In this document: positions 9,901 through 18,424 of the stretch, one piece after another
How the letters are laid out: each line of letters begins with the position of its first letter
Numbering within the stretch: position 1 is the stretch's first letter
Origin: Candidatus Obscuribacterales bacterium
GTDB taxonomy: Bacteria; Cyanobacteriota; Vampirovibrionia; Obscuribacterales; Obscuribacteraceae
NCBI GenBank assembly: GCA_020050685.1
Contig: JAGVKG010000041.1
Coordinates: 20,198 to 84,197, forward strand
Direction: 5' to 3'
Length of the DNA stretch: 64,000 nucleotides
Notes under the pieces: model-generated
The model's input: only the letters and a program-made list of their open reading frames with translations
What the model was told of the DNA's origin: nothing
Database searches by the model: none
Program-made: the position numbers and the translations under genes

Positions 9901-10617
9901 TGAGCCAACCACGGCTACATATTTTGAATAGTACCAATCAGCACTTTCAGCTACATCGGTTTGCTCACCCCATACTTCCGGCGATGCTGGTGGCAAGTCG
10001 CAATACCAATCATAGAAGGAGAGACAGACTCCACCCATCAAAGACAAAAATCGCGCGCCCGATGCATAGCTAACCATGGACATGGCAGGAATTGGTGAGA
10101 ATCCCACAATTCGATCCGGTCCGTACTTTTGAATCGTATGAATATTGGAAGCAGCCATAAGCTCATTAACTTCATCCCAGGAGGCTCGGCGGAACCCACC
10201 CTTGCCGCGCGCCAGCTGATACTGTTTACGCTTTTCCGGATCATTGACTATCGATTTCCAAGCCGACACGGGATCGTTGCCATTTGTTATTTTAGCTTGA
10301 CGCCACAAATCAATAAGTGTCCCCCTTACATACGGGTACTTAACCCTCAGTGGACTATATACATACCAAGAACAGGAAATACCACGTTGGCAGCCACGTG
10401 GTTCATGTGGAGGAATTTCCTTATTGAAGATTGGATAATCGAGAGCCTGCATTTCCCAGGTGATAATGCCCTTCTTAACGTAGACATTCCAACTACACGA
10501 GCCTGTACAGTTGACACCATGGGTAGAGCGCACAATCTTGTCTGACGACCATCGGTTACGATAGAAGTCTTCCCATTGACGTTGCTTGGGCGCAAATATG
10601 TCCTTAATCCACGACAT
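6985..10617 (-). CDS. narG: Respiratory nitrate reductase alpha subunit NarG
   Basis: 1210 residues, full length. The N-terminal HxxxCxxxC motif (His33, Cys37, Cys41, with Cys76) binds the FS0 [4Fe-4S] cluster. Asp203 in the [10 protein letters not shown] segment is equivalent to the molybdenum ligand Asp222 of E. coli NarG. There is no twin-arginine signal before the cluster motif, so the active site should face the cytoplasm, unlike the periplasmic archaeal type. It reduces nitrate to nitrite with bis-MGD cofactor. AGGAGGT lies six bases before the ATG. It starts 4 bases after the diheme cytochrome stop, making the cytochrome part of the operon. No nitrate transporter gene is in the window. 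Confidence 0.97.
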   Translation of the reverse strand: MSWIKDIFAPKQRQWEDFYRNRWSSDKIVRSTHGVNCTGSCSWNVYVKKGIITWEMQALDYPIFNKEIPPHEPRGCQRGISCSWYVYSPLRVKYPYVRGTLIDLWRQAKITNGNDPVSAWKSIVNDPEKRKQYQLARGKGGFRRASWDEVNELMAASNIHTIQKYGPDRIVGFSPIPAMSMVSYASGARFLSLMGGVCLSFYDWYCDLPPASPEVWGEQTDVAESADWYYSKYVAVVGSNVLMTRTPDAHFLVEARHRGTKVVVFSPDFSQASKIADEWVPINQGQDGAFWMSVGHVILKEFHKDKQVPYFVEYMKKYSDAPFVVALDKLENGNLRPGKLLRASDIKETKDIENAEWKMFVIDSRSNQLKMPKGTIGHRWQSKKGEWNLVLNESINNEPIDPVLFLADRSDETAKVEFNDFSEGTGEKLLVRSIPVRTIQTVNGPQLVTTAMELLLAQYGVNNGLAGEWPAGYDDDTMPFTPAWQEKFTGIKASVVLDFAREWAQTAISTNGKCSIIIGAGVNHWYHNNLIYRAAINALIFCGCVGVNGGGLNHYVGQEKLAPIASWAPIAFGGDWGGPPRLQNAPSFHYIHSDQWRYDPQFAEMCPVSDDSHKMSSGHTADKQVMAVRNGWLPCYPQFNQNNLEVVRQAEGDGANTDEKVVSHIVQQLKDKKLKFSMEDPDAPECFPRIWYIWRGNALMSSAKGHEYFLKHYLGTHNNTISEEVASDAVKEITWHDKVDLGKLDLIVDLNFRMDTSALYSDIVLPAATYYEKNDLSSTDLHTFIHPLQAAVTPCWEAKSDWDIFKGIALRTSRLAEKHLPTPVKDIVTSPLMHDTPGEIAQPSVKDWSRGECEPIPGKTMANMKVVARDYVNLYNRFISLGPNFRNNGLAVHGTHYDVDDAYDQFLKEQPREEWGGGTYPSLAEDKQVAEVILAFAAETNGEMAYRAFAAESVKTGLDHTHLACGNRSVRYRFGDLVAQPRRVLTSPFWTGITENGRTYSAYCQNVEENIPWRTLTGRQHLYFDHEAYIAYGEHLPTFKPRPDAQTTGDLVQTEADGNGLVLNYLTPHGKWQIHSTFGDTLRMKTMSRGVDPIWINDKDADLIGIADNDWLEIYNDHGVVCTRANVSARIPRGSCFIYHSPERTLSVPKSPERNMRRAGGHNSLTRVRLKPLLMIGGYGQFSYGFNYWGPTGVNRDTYVLVKKLNKLVW

Positions 10618-10621
10618 CTTG

Positions 10622-11434
10622 CTACCTCCTCTTCAGTTTGGCGCGTACGCCCCTATTCCGATTTCTATAGAAAAACCCGATTGCCGCCAAGGAAAGCAAG
10701 GCTCCGACAAATCCCAGTTCACCTACCGGTGGATTATTGGAAACGCTTTTTTCTTTCTTGCTCTCCTTAAAGTATGCAACCAGATCAAGCGCCTCTTGAC
10801 GAGTGACCGGTTGATCCTTATAAACCGCTTGCATAACCTTAAAATTCGTTTGTTCACAAGCAGACGTCAGCGAAGCTTGCCCCATCTTGTCGTAAATATT
10901 TGTCAAGTCTGGTGCAAGAGTTCCCCCACTGCCACCAACCTGGTGGCAGGACATACAAGCCATACCACCATTTTTAAATTGCTCTTGCCCCCAAAACAAT
11001 TTCTTGCCAAGTTCAGAAGAGGCAATCTCGACTTTTCCACCTTGTGGAGCCTTTATTTCCTCTAGGGCCTTGAGCCTATCCGGCGCTTTCTGATCCTTGA
11101 GAAACTGGACCAGTCCTTTAATATCATTCTCTTTCAGCTCACCAACATACTTCTGCATGCGGCCCACTGCTTGGCTAATATCGCTAGTCTCCCAAGGTAA
11201 AACTTCAACAAGATCCGGGCCAACCATTTTGCCCTTGCCAATTGAATGGCAGCCACTACATTTTTCACTAAATAATTTGGCTACATGATCAGGCTTGTCC
11301 TGGCTGGCTCCAGGTGTGATTTTGCTTTCTTCCGCCCAGGCCGGCAAATGCAATACTGAGATAAAAGCTAAGAGGCAAGCACTTGTGCTTAGCTGCCAAA
11401 TCTTGGTCCGACAAAAATAATATGCAGTAGACAT
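10622..11434 (-). CDS. Diheme c-type cytochrome, membrane-anchored
   Basis: 270 residues. There is a hydrophobic N-terminal signal (about 12-34), two CxxCH heme sites (Cys59/Cys62/His63 and Cys160/Cys163/His164) in two cytochrome c class I-like domains, and a C-terminal helix (about 242-258) followed by a basic tail. It should sit on the outer face of the cytoplasmic membrane. It is the first gene of the nitrate reductase operon, 4 bases before narG. In other nar operons a leading cytochrome c gene (NarC of Thermus) is known to link the enzyme to the respiratory chain. Here, with cytochrome b, Rieske and a second cytochrome c in the same operon, it is a plausible electron shuttle for the whole complex. 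The ribosome site at the assigned start is weak. Confidence 0.87.
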   Translation of the reverse strand: MSTAYYFCRTKIWQLSTSACLLAFISVLHLPAWAEESKITPGASQDKPDHVAKLFSEKCSGCHSIGKGKMVGPDLVEVLPWETSDISQAVGRMQKYVGELKENDIKGLVQFLKDQKAPDRLKALEEIKAPQGGKVEIASSELGKKLFWGQEQFKNGGMACMSCHQVGGSGGTLAPDLTNIYDKMGQASLTSACEQTNFKVMQAVYKDQPVTRQEALDLVAYFKESKKEKSVSNNPPVGELGFVGALLSLAAIGFFYRNRNRGVRAKLKRR

Positions 11435-11828
11435 TTCTTAACCATTTAATCATCCGTCGACAGCTTAATTCTTTCATGTTTCAGACTTGAGGGAATCCTC
11501 CGCCAGACTGAATTAATCACGATGCTGTTGGCAGAAACTGCCAGTTGCTCCATCCAGTGGTTACTTATTGGATGGCAACAAGTTGAATCGATCAACCAAA
11601 AGGATGATTGACCAGACACTCTTGCCAAGTGCCTTGCCGCATTTATCGCCAAGCCGGAACGCCTTTGCCGGCCCGATCATGCTTTGGCAGAATCCAGCTA
11701 ATCAGAGCAAAATCGAAAGTACTTGGAAACAATCCGAAGGCAATCTACCTATTTTGGCTGAGAAACTCTGTTATCCAATCTGCGATAATGCCACCTAATT
11801 TGGAGACTCTACAAAGGAATGGTTGCAT
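11435..11828. promoter_or_regulatory. Divergent intergenic region with two adjacent dyads
   Basis: 394 bases between the start of the nitrate operon (minus) and a secreted coiled-coil protein gene (plus). I see no convincing gene. Two neighbouring inverted repeats stand out: TGGCAG/CTGCCA at 11529-11534 and 11538-11543 with a 3-base spacer, and CCATCCA/TGGATGG at 11550-11556 and 11569-11575, extended by TTG (11545-11547) pairing with CAA (11576-11578). Neither is followed by a T run, so they look like operator or RNA hairpin elements rather than terminators. A TTGA-N5-TCAA sequence at 11583-11595 is one base short of an FNR site. Confidence 0.35.
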
Positions 11829-13355
11829 ATGCATTCCGACAAAAAACTTGTAACGAAAAGGCTGTTAGTCCTCCTATCAATATTCATTGTTAGTTTGCAA
11901 TTCAGCATCTTGCCTGCCCTTTCGGAAACAAATAGCTTAGAAGCGCACGCAACTTTTGAGAATCAAACAGCCCGGAGGCTTGAAGAGCTAAGTACTCAAA
12001 TTGGCAAAAAGGAAAATGAGCTTCTGCGCTTAAACACTAACTTTCGTACTGAATGCACAAAAGTAAGCAAGTGGAAACCTTGGCGTCTATTCGTCTACAA
12101 CCTCGGTGCATCTGGTTGTTCCAATGCAGGCATCACAAGCATTTCAGCCACACGTTGGCACTATTGGACTCACCCCAAGGACATGCCCCGATCTACTGCA
12201 GCCGCAGGTCCTATTTTGCTGCTTATTGGGCACTGCATAACACTAGGCGGGGCAGTGGCGGAAAGTACGCTTGACGTGGTCAATGATTACAAAGTGCGAA
12301 AAAAAGGATTAGACATAAAGACAACCCACAAAAAGGTCCTTGAGTTGAAACTCGATCTAGACAAATTGCTTGCCGAGCGTGAAACGATCTTGGCCAATGC
12401 CCAGGATCTAACGCCGCAACAAAAAGAACTGGCGAGGGCTGAGGGCCTGGTCCTAAAAGATGTACGTGATTTATCACTGGCCGAATATGCACAATTTTAT
12501 GTGCGAGCAAACAAATATTTTGCCAGTCGTGATGCTAATGCGCTCATGGCCATTGCTAGTGCTTCAACCGGGGGCTTTCAAGGTTCGCTCTTGGGTATAA
12601 TTTCCGCCTTTCAAAGGAGACCGCGGCTGGTTGGTCCAGGCGGTTTGGGCTTCGTTATCTCCGGAGCTACAATTGTCGCCACGCCACCAACAGCCAAATT
12701 AGCTGCAACAATCAAGGGGCGTTTTGCTCGCAAGCAAATGATCGCGGAACTAGATAACTTAACTACCAAGTCTGTTGCCCAGCTTGATGCCGACAGGTTG
12801 AAGCTCGAGCAGTTGCTTGCTAGTACAAGTATGACCGATCGTGCCGCTCTTGCGAATATGGAAAGACGCTCAGCGGCCTATGGAAAGCATAGCGCCTTAT
12901 TCACTGCCCAAAATCAGATCAATGTTAAAGAAAAGGCCCTCGCCAATAAGGAATTTTTAGAAAGGATGCTTTTTGCCACATCAATTGGTGGTACCAAAAT
13001 GAGCTGGGGCATAAATTTAGCCAATGCTGGATTTCTCTATCGACCAAAATATTATTTCAAAGGCAGTACAAGTAAAGTTACAACCATAGTGGCGGGCAAA
13101 TCAGTAACAAAAGTAGTCGGAAAGCTCTCACTTGCTTCCAATCCTCAACCGGCAATGGATTTCACGAGAAGAGTTGCGGTTGGTGCAACTACTTATATTC
13201 CCGGCACCGGTTTGTGGATTTTTGATACTCTACAAAACCGTGTGCGTGGTATACGGCGCAGCCGGGCTCTTGCCACTCAAGGTCAATTACCTACAGCACT
13301 TTTACAAGAGCGTTTTGACAGGGTGCAAGAAATTGATGATGTCTTCAATTATTAG
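11829..13355 (+). CDS. Secreted or envelope coiled-coil protein of unknown function
   Basis: About 508 residues. The ATG at 11829 is preferred because AAAGGA lies 10 bases upstream; a TTG at 11823 has only 4. Visible features: an N-terminal signal peptide (hydrophobic to about residue 33, ALSE cleavage-like site), a charged heptad-like segment right after it, a hydrophobic stretch near residues 125-145, a long K/E/L-rich coiled-coil region (about 160-205), a glycine-rich hydrophobic segment (about 240-285), and another coiled coil (about 305-385). No enzyme motif is recognisable. It is transcribed alone and divergently from the nitrate operon. Function unknown. Confidence 0.7.
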   Translation: MHSDKKLVTKRLLVLLSIFIVSLQFSILPALSETNSLEAHATFENQTARRLEELSTQIGKKENELLRLNTNFRTECTKVSKWKPWRLFVYNLGASGCSNAGITSISATRWHYWTHPKDMPRSTAAAGPILLLIGHCITLGGAVAESTLDVVNDYKVRKKGLDIKTTHKKVLELKLDLDKLLAERETILANAQDLTPQQKELARAEGLVLKDVRDLSLAEYAQFYVRANKYFASRDANALMAIASASTGGFQGSLLGIISAFQRRPRLVGPGGLGFVISGATIVATPPTAKLAATIKGRFARKQMIAELDNLTTKSVAQLDADRLKLEQLLASTSMTDRAALANMERRSAAYGKHSALFTAQNQINVKEKALANKEFLERMLFATSIGGTKMSWGINLANAGFLYRPKYYFKGSTSKVTTIVAGKSVTKVVGKLSLASNPQPAMDFTRRVAVGATTYIPGTGLWIFDTLQNRVRGIRRSRALATQGQLPTALLQERFDRVQEIDDVFNY

Positions 13356-13377
13356 ATGAAGATTGCTCGTAGACGCC

Positions 13378-13398
13378 AAATAGCTAGGACTATTTTTT
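13378..13398 (+). terminator. Weak AT-rich intrinsic terminator candidate
   Basis: AAATAG (13378-13383) pairs with CTATTT (13390-13395) across a six-base loop and runs into six T. It lies 23 bases after the stop at 13355. The stem is short and AT-only at the base, so termination would be weak. It overlaps the 3' end of a small minus-strand reading frame. Confidence 0.3.
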
Positions 13399-13542
13399 AT
13401 GCGCCTGATCTTTACACTCAGCCTGGTGGCCTAAAATCTGGTCTAGTTTTTTCTGATTGTCTAAAATCTGATCCAATTTTTTCTGATTTTCTATGATCTG
13501 AATCTGGTTATTTAGGATTGTCTTTTGATTTGCCATTAACAT
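13390..13542 (-). CDS. Small Asn/Gln/Lys-rich repeat peptide (50 aa)
   Basis: A short reading frame begins at ATG 13542 with GAGGT 11 bases upstream; a second in-frame ATG at 13536 is possible. The product carries two exact copies of a ten-residue unit NQKKLDQILx (NQKKLDQILD, NQKKLDQILG), with further NQ-spaced turns before them, and ends in KDQAHKK. The DNA shows a matching 30-base imperfect tandem repeat. Third-position differences between the copies preserve the amino acids (TTG/CTA for Leu, GAT/GAC for Asp), which argues that it is translated. It is predicted helical and probably oligomerising. Function unknown; comparable short coiled repeat proteins occur in many bacteria. Confidence 0.5.
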   Translation of the reverse strand: MLMANQKTILNNQIQIIENQKKLDQILDNQKKLDQILGHQAECKDQAHKK

Positions 13543-13713
13543 TCAATCGCCAGACCTCTTTTGTCCTGAATGGCTGATATTGCTTGCCTCATCCTTAAGA
13601 CTGACTTGTCTTGAAATAGCCCATTTGGTCGATAACACAAGCCAAGCAAAGAGCAATAATGATGAGGTCAAGCTCGAGAATCATCTCCCATGCAAACATT
13701 AGAAGGAGTCGTA

Positions 13714-14217
13714 ATGAAAATTCTTATTGCCATAGATGATAGCCCATTTTCCTTTGAGGCTATTAAATCCGTAAGCGAACGAACCTGGCCGGAGCAAACA
13801 GAATTTCGCTTCATTTCAGTAGTTGAACCACCATTTGCGCAGTATGCCGAACCAAACATCTATGTAGTTGAATCAATCTTACAGGCTCAGCAAGCCGCTC
13901 TCACAAATACAATGCAATTAGTGGCAGACGAAGTTGAGAAGTTAAAGACAAAACTTGAGCGAGAAGTCGAAGGCACGGTTAAGGAAGGTGACATTGCCTC
14001 GGCTATTGTTCAGGAAGCAAAAAGCTGGCAGGCAGACTTAATTGTGCTTGGTTCACACGGAAGAAAGGGACTTTCCCGACTTTTCCTTGGCAGCGTAGCA
14101 AATAAAGTAGCCCAGGAAGCACCTTGCTCAGTCGAAATTGTTAAGCAAAAGCAAGTCATGGACACTGAAGAGGTGGAGTCTCTTCATACAGCCTCATTTT
14201 TGCAATCCAGACTTTAG
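13714..14217 (+). CDS. Universal stress protein (single UspA domain)
   Basis: 167 residues from the ATG at 13714, which has a strong AGAAGGAG site five bases upstream; an in-frame ATG at 13690 has none. It has the N-terminal MKILIAIDDSPFS strand-loop of UspA and the ATP-binding signature G-x2-G-x9-G-S in its C-terminal half (GSHGRKGLSRLFLGS). That makes it an ATP-binding-type Usp. It carries a short C-terminal tail beyond the fold. It is followed at 30 bases by a paralogue, then by a zinc-ribbon gene and PEP synthase, all plus, probably one operon. Usp proteins are cytoplasmic and typically induced by energy limitation or anoxia; the exact role is unknown. Confidence 0.93.
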   Translation: MKILIAIDDSPFSFEAIKSVSERTWPEQTEFRFISVVEPPFAQYAEPNIYVVESILQAQQAALTNTMQLVADEVEKLKTKLEREVEGTVKEGDIASAIVQEAKSWQADLIVLGSHGRKGLSRLFLGSVANKVAQEAPCSVEIVKQKQVMDTEEVESLHTASFLQSRL

Positions 14218-14247
14218 CTATTTGAAATATCGTTTGAGGTAATCACC

Positions 14248-14703
14248 ATGAAAGTCCTTATTGCTCTTGATAGTTCAAATTTTGCCCAGGAAATCCTGAA
14301 ACAAGTTGCTGATCGCACTTGGTCAAAAGACGTGGAGTTTCATTTAATTGCCGCGGTAGAAACTTTTCCAGATTGGGAAGCCGAGCAAGCCTTTGTCCAT
14401 CAAGCACAAGTAATTTTAAATGATCGCCTAGCATATCTGCAAAAGCGCCTGCCTGGAATTCAAATGAATGCACAGGCAGTTGCAGGAGAGGCCGCTAACG
14501 TTATCAATGACTATGCCCAAGACTGGGGGACAGAGCTGATCATCATTGGCTCGCACGGCAGCACGGGGTTGCGAAAGTCTGGGATTGGCAGTGTAGCCGC
14601 AAAGGTAGTAAATAATGCACCATGCTCTGTCGAGGTAGTTAAAATCAACAATCGAACAAATGCTGAATCCTCAGCTAATATCGAGCAAAGTGCAGTTAAG
14701 TAA
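14248..14703 (+). CDS. Universal stress protein (single UspA domain)
   Basis: 151 residues, paralogous to the gene just upstream (same MKxLIALD start, same spacing). The nucleotide-binding motif G-x2-G-x9-G-S is intact (GSHGSTGLRKSGIGS). A GAGGT site lies eight bases before the ATG. The middle of the protein carries a helical insertion as in UspA-type folds. It is the second gene of the putative usp-usp-zinc ribbon-PEP synthase run. Cytoplasmic; function beyond stress/energy response cannot be read from the sequence. Confidence 0.93.
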   Translation: MKVLIALDSSNFAQEILKQVADRTWSKDVEFHLIAAVETFPDWEAEQAFVHQAQVILNDRLAYLQKRLPGIQMNAQAVAGEAANVINDYAQDWGTELIIIGSHGSTGLRKSGIGSVAAKVVNNAPCSVEVVKINNRTNAESSANIEQSAVK

Positions 14704-14744
14704 AGCTGATCATTTCATACAGCAAAGAGTAAAGGAGGCTGAAA

Positions 14745-14957
14745 GTGAGTACTTTCCCCAACAACAATGATAAAGCCGAACAAATGGAAGTCTATTGTTT
14801 GCGGTGTGATGAAACGTTCTTTGCATTTGCTGAAGAAGAGCCCACTTGTCCCAAGTGTGGAGCCAAGGACGATGAATGGCTCACCGTCTTGCCTACCCAA
14901 GTAGATGAACATGAAGGCAAAGGACAAGAGGCAGTTTCTCAACCAATAGCTCCATGA
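14745..14957 (+). CDS. Small zinc-ribbon protein
   Basis: 70 residues with a GTG start at 14745, decided by a near-perfect AAAGGAGG site seven bases upstream. Two CxxC knuckles, Cys18/Cys21 and Cys35/Cys38, form a rubredoxin/zinc-ribbon-like metal site; the rest is acidic and probably disordered. It lies between the second usp gene and the PEP synthase gene. Small zinc ribbons of this kind serve as regulatory or adaptor domains, but no specific partner can be named. It could also bind iron in rubredoxin style, although the spacing and lack of typical rubredoxin residues favour zinc. Confidence 0.75.
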   Translation: MSTFPNNNDKAEQMEVYCLRCDETFFAFAEEEPTCPKCGAKDDEWLTVLPTQVDEHEGKGQEAVSQPIAP

Positions 14958-14969
14958 GGAACGTTCCTC
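14956..14969. repeat. 14-base perfect palindrome
   Basis: GAGGAACGTTCCTC is a perfect palindrome beginning at the last bases of the zinc-ribbon stop codon and about 117 bases before the PEP synthase start. No T run follows, so it is not an intrinsic terminator. It could be an operator for the downstream gene or a mRNA stem. Confidence 0.3.
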
Positions 14970-15086
14970 GTTACTGCTTGATTAGGTCAAAATTAGTGAC
15001 AATGATTACATAGATCGATTCCAATTGCCGTGCATGGAGCCATACTTAGTTATAGATAGAGCTGACGAAAGGACAATCCATTTTCT

Positions 15087-17516
15087 ATGAGCACTGCAAA
15101 TTCTTGGCGATACATTTGTAAGTTTACTGATGTCGGTCTTGGCGATATAGCCAAAGTCGGCGGCAAAAATGCATCGTTAGGTCAGATGATGCAAAACATG
15201 ACAAAGCATAATATTCTCGTCCCAGATGGCTTTGTGATTACGGCTGATGCTTACACGCAATTGATCACAGAATCACACATCAAGGCTAAACTGGAAAAGC
15301 TGCTCCAAAATATAGACAAGAACGATGTAGACAAGCTATCTAAAGTCGCCAAGCAAGCCCGTGAACTGGTAGTTCAAGCTGGATTGCCGGATAGTTTGAG
15401 CCAAGAAATTTGCCAAGCCTATGAAGTAATGAACAAACAGTATGGTGGGCAAACGGCAGTAGCTGTCAGATCCAGTGCCACAGCTGAAGATTTGCCGGAG
15501 GCATCATTTGCCGGTCAACAAGAATCGTTTCTCAATGTTTCAGGAGAGAGCTCCCTACTTGATGCCTGTCTCAAGTGCTTTGCTTCTTTGTTTACCGATA
15601 GAGCAATTGCTTATCGTATCGACAATGGTTTTGATCATATGAGTGTGCGCCTTTCTATAGGCGTGCAAAAAATGATTCGTTCCGATCTAGCGGCCTCCGG
15701 CGTTATTTTCACACTCGATCCGGAAAGTGGATTTACTGATGTCGTTTTAATAACTTCGGCCTTTGGACTGGGCGAGAATATCGTTAAGGGCAGAGTTGAG
15801 CCAGATGAGTTTCTCGTCTTCAAGCCAACTCTCAATCAAGGCTATGAGGCTGTCATGCGTCATAAGACAGGCTCAAAAGAGTGGAAATTGATTTATTCCC
15901 AGGCGTCAGAGTCAAAGCCGCTGGAGGAAGCGACGGTAAATATTGAGACCAGTGCCCTTGAGAGAAGAAGTTTCAGTCTAACCGATCCTGAAATTATTAC
16001 TTTAGCCAAATGGGCATGCTTAATTGAAGAACAATATTCAAACTATCATGGTCACAGAGTGCCGATGGACATTGAATGGGCAAAAGACGGTTTAGATGGT
16101 CAGCTTTACATAGTGCAAGCTCGACCAGAAACCATACATCGTGCTCAAAAGGCCACGACTTATAAAACATACATCTTAGATCAAAGCGGCCCTAAGCTGC
16201 TGACTGGTCAAGCTGTCGGGCAAGCAATAGCAAGTGGTCCAGCCAAGCTAATTTCCTCAGTAGAAGATTTAAATCTTTTCCAAGATGGGGATATCTTGGT
16301 TGCCGATCTTACCGATCCCGACTGGGAACCAATCATGAAACGAGCATCGGCAATTATCACCAACCGTGGTGGCAGAACCTGTCATGCCGCGATTGTCAGC
16401 CGTGAACTTGGCATACCATGCATTGTCGGTACTGTTTCCGCCACTAAAGCCCTGACGACAGGCAATCCGATAACAGTCTCTTGTGCCGAAGGCGAAATAG
16501 GCTCTGTTTACCAGGGACATCTTGCCTTTCACGAACAAGTAATTGGCGTCAATGAAATTCCGGCAATCAAAACCAAAATCATGCTCAATTTAGCCAATCC
16601 CTCGCAGGCATTTTCCCTTGCCAATTTGCCGGTTGCCGGCGTCGGTCTGGCGCGAGAAGAGTTTATCATTGCCAACGAGGTACGTGTACATCCTCTGGCC
16701 CTGACCCGTTATGACGCATTAACTGATCCAACGGTCAAAACCACAATTGACGAATTAACAGCGGGATTTGCTCCGCGTGAAAATTATTTTGTCACCAAAT
16801 TAGCCGAAGGTATCGCCTTGATTGCTTCTGCCTTTTATCCTCGACCAGTAATCGTGCGCCTTTCCGATTTCAAAACCAACGAATATGCAAATCTTATCGG
16901 TGGACGTCAATTTGAAGAGAGAGAAGAAAATCCCATGCTTGGCTTTCGGGGAGCTTCCCGCTACTACCATGAAAAATACCAAGATGGATTTGCCCTTGAA
17001 TGTCAGGCCCTCATAAAAGCTCGGGAAGAATTTGGCTTACTTAACATCAAAGTGATGGTGCCGTTTTGTCGAACACCGGAGGAAGGCAAACGAGTGATAG
17101 CGGAGATGACCAAAAATGGCCTAGTGCAAAACCAAGATGGTTTAGAAGTTTATGTCATGTGTGAAGTTCCCGCCAACGTAATTTTGGCAAAAGAGTTTCT
17201 CGCAGTATTTGATGGATTTTCGATTGGCTCAAACGATCTAACACAATTGACCTTAGGTCTGGACCGAGACTCAGCACTGCTTGCACCACTTTTTGATGAA
17301 CGCAATCCTGCAGTTAAAAATGCTATCGCCCATGTAATTGCTCAAGCCAAAAAAGCAGGCAAACCAATTGGCATTTGCGGCCAAGCGCCAAGCGATTACC
17401 CGGAATTTGCTCAATTTCTAGTTGAACATGGAATCGACAGCATATCCCTTAGCTCAGATGCTGTATTCCCAACCATCTTCAAGTTAGCTCAAGTGGAAAA
17501 CAAAATCCAATTGTAA
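15087..17516 (+). CDS. ppsA: Phosphoenolpyruvate synthase
   Basis: 809 residues. An N-terminal ATP-grasp-like nucleotide-binding domain (GGKNASLGQM near residue 27, AVRSSATAEDLPEASFAGQQ-type loop) is followed by the swivelling phosphohistidine domain with His433 in the GGRTCHAAIVSRELG motif, then the C-terminal PEP/pyruvate TIM barrel. It converts pyruvate plus ATP to PEP, AMP and phosphate, the gluconeogenic direction. The length matches the usual about 790-residue enzyme rather than pyruvate phosphate dikinase (about 870-900). The neighbouring usp genes suggest regulation by energy status. It follows a 129-base gap with a palindrome, so it may have its own promoter. Confidence 0.95.
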   Translation: MSTANSWRYICKFTDVGLGDIAKVGGKNASLGQMMQNMTKHNILVPDGFVITADAYTQLITESHIKAKLEKLLQNIDKNDVDKLSKVAKQARELVVQAGLPDSLSQEICQAYEVMNKQYGGQTAVAVRSSATAEDLPEASFAGQQESFLNVSGESSLLDACLKCFASLFTDRAIAYRIDNGFDHMSVRLSIGVQKMIRSDLAASGVIFTLDPESGFTDVVLITSAFGLGENIVKGRVEPDEFLVFKPTLNQGYEAVMRHKTGSKEWKLIYSQASESKPLEEATVNIETSALERRSFSLTDPEIITLAKWACLIEEQYSNYHGHRVPMDIEWAKDGLDGQLYIVQARPETIHRAQKATTYKTYILDQSGPKLLTGQAVGQAIASGPAKLISSVEDLNLFQDGDILVADLTDPDWEPIMKRASAIITNRGGRTCHAAIVSRELGIPCIVGTVSATKALTTGNPITVSCAEGEIGSVYQGHLAFHEQVIGVNEIPAIKTKIMLNLANPSQAFSLANLPVAGVGLAREEFIIANEVRVHPLALTRYDALTDPTVKTTIDELTAGFAPRENYFVTKLAEGIALIASAFYPRPVIVRLSDFKTNEYANLIGGRQFEEREENPMLGFRGASRYYHEKYQDGFALECQALIKAREEFGLLNIKVMVPFCRTPEEGKRVIAEMTKNGLVQNQDGLEVYVMCEVPANVILAKEFLAVFDGFSIGSNDLTQLTLGLDRDSALLAPLFDERNPAVKNAIAHVIAQAKKAGKPIGICGQAPSDYPEFAQFLVEHGIDSISLSSDAVFPTIFKLAQVENKIQL

Positions 17517-17565
17517 ATCGAATGTAGATCTTCTAACTTGGTCAGTTTGATGCTCATCGAGACAA

Positions 17566-18147
17566 TCATTTGCCCCCCATACTAACTTCAGACTTAGCTT
17601 TTGAGGCACAAGAGCCGGAGCAAGATCTGTTCCAGGGCATATTCGATAAAAGCATGGCCATGCCGCAAGTGTACGTTATAGCAGACACAATCATTCCTAA
17701 GGCAACGAAAGCTGAGAGTATAATCCAAGTTGGAGATACCGTGTAAGCCAAACTAATACCGATAAGAATCAAAATTGCTGCCGTAAAGCGTACCTGTCTA
17801 TCCATCGACCAGGAACTGCCCTTGCCGCGTTCAACCGCAAGACCCGAGGCAAGCCAGGCTTTCATTCCACCATCGAGAACAAAAAGATTTTCTCTTCCTA
17901 AAGCAAGTAATTTATTACAAGCTTGTTTAGCTCTCATCCCCGAACCGCAGACGATGTAGACAGGTCTATCTGTCCTTACTAATGCCAAATTATCTTCTAA
18001 CTCTCCTAAAGGCAGAAGAGTTGCATTAGCTATATGTACTGTTTGATATTCGTGTAAATCGCGCACATCTAAAATTTGATTTGTCTCGCCCTCATTAAGC
18101 CGCCTTTCCAGCTCTTGAGCTTGCATCATTTTGATTTGACTTTCCAT
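17566..18147 (-). CDS. Rhodanese-like protein with C-terminal DUF2892 membrane domain (YgaP-like)
   Basis: 193 residues. Residues about 8-105 form a rhodanese domain with the active-site loop CGSGMR at Cys67. Residues about 112-170 contain two membrane helices with the Cys-Gly/Pro-Trp-Asn pattern of DUF2892. This fusion is known from E. coli YgaP, a membrane-bound sulfurtransferase with thiosulfate or persulfide activity. A Cys-rich tail (NRSCSGSCAS) follows. It is transcribed alone, opposite to ppsA. A role in sulfane sulfur handling under anaerobiosis is an inference from the family. Confidence 0.9.
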   Translation of the reverse strand: MESQIKMMQAQELERRLNEGETNQILDVRDLHEYQTVHIANATLLPLGELEDNLALVRTDRPVYIVCGSGMRAKQACNKLLALGRENLFVLDGGMKAWLASGLAVERGKGSSWSMDRQVRFTAAILILIGISLAYTVSPTWIILSAFVALGMIVSAITYTCGMAMLLSNMPWNRSCSGSCASKAKSEVSMGGK

Positions 18148-18344
18148 TTACAATTGCTCCTTTCATCTGTGAAAAATGCTTTCACTTTCGTGACCTCCTC
18201 TGGAAATTAGTCTAAATCAAGCAGCGCTATTTCCAAAGCTTGTACCACCCTGATTACACCATAGTTGATTGTCTTGCACATCATTCTCAAGCTGGTAAAT
18301 TTGCTCGTCCGTCTGGATGATCTGCTCGCATTTCCATTCAGCAT

Positions 18345-18365
18345 AAATGCTCAATTAGCATGATG
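18345..18365 (+). promoter_or_regulatory. 21-base upstream element shared with the paralogous gene at 31490
   Basis: The segment (AAATGcTCAaTTAGCATGATG) is identical at 19 of 21 positions to 31437-31457. Both copies lie upstream of genes coding for the two degenerate histidine kinase-like paralogues. It ends 59 bases before the ATG here and 32 bases before the ATG there. TAGCAT inside could serve as a -10 box, but no good -35 box is spaced from it, so an activator-binding element is equally possible. Confidence 0.45.
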
Positions 18366-18424
18366 CAACTGGCCGGACTATCTCATAAGCTAGAACCAGT
18401 ACGGACTTCAAACAGGTACACCCC

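Noticed and set aside
7538..10595. Several 60-170-residue frames on either strand inside narG
   Set aside because: narG is full length and highly conserved in its own frame; the others are shadows without ribosome sites.
11583..11595. TTGAATCGATCAA as an FNR-type site for the nitrate operon
   Set aside because: The half-sites are separated by five bases instead of six, so it does not fit the FNR/CRP spacing.
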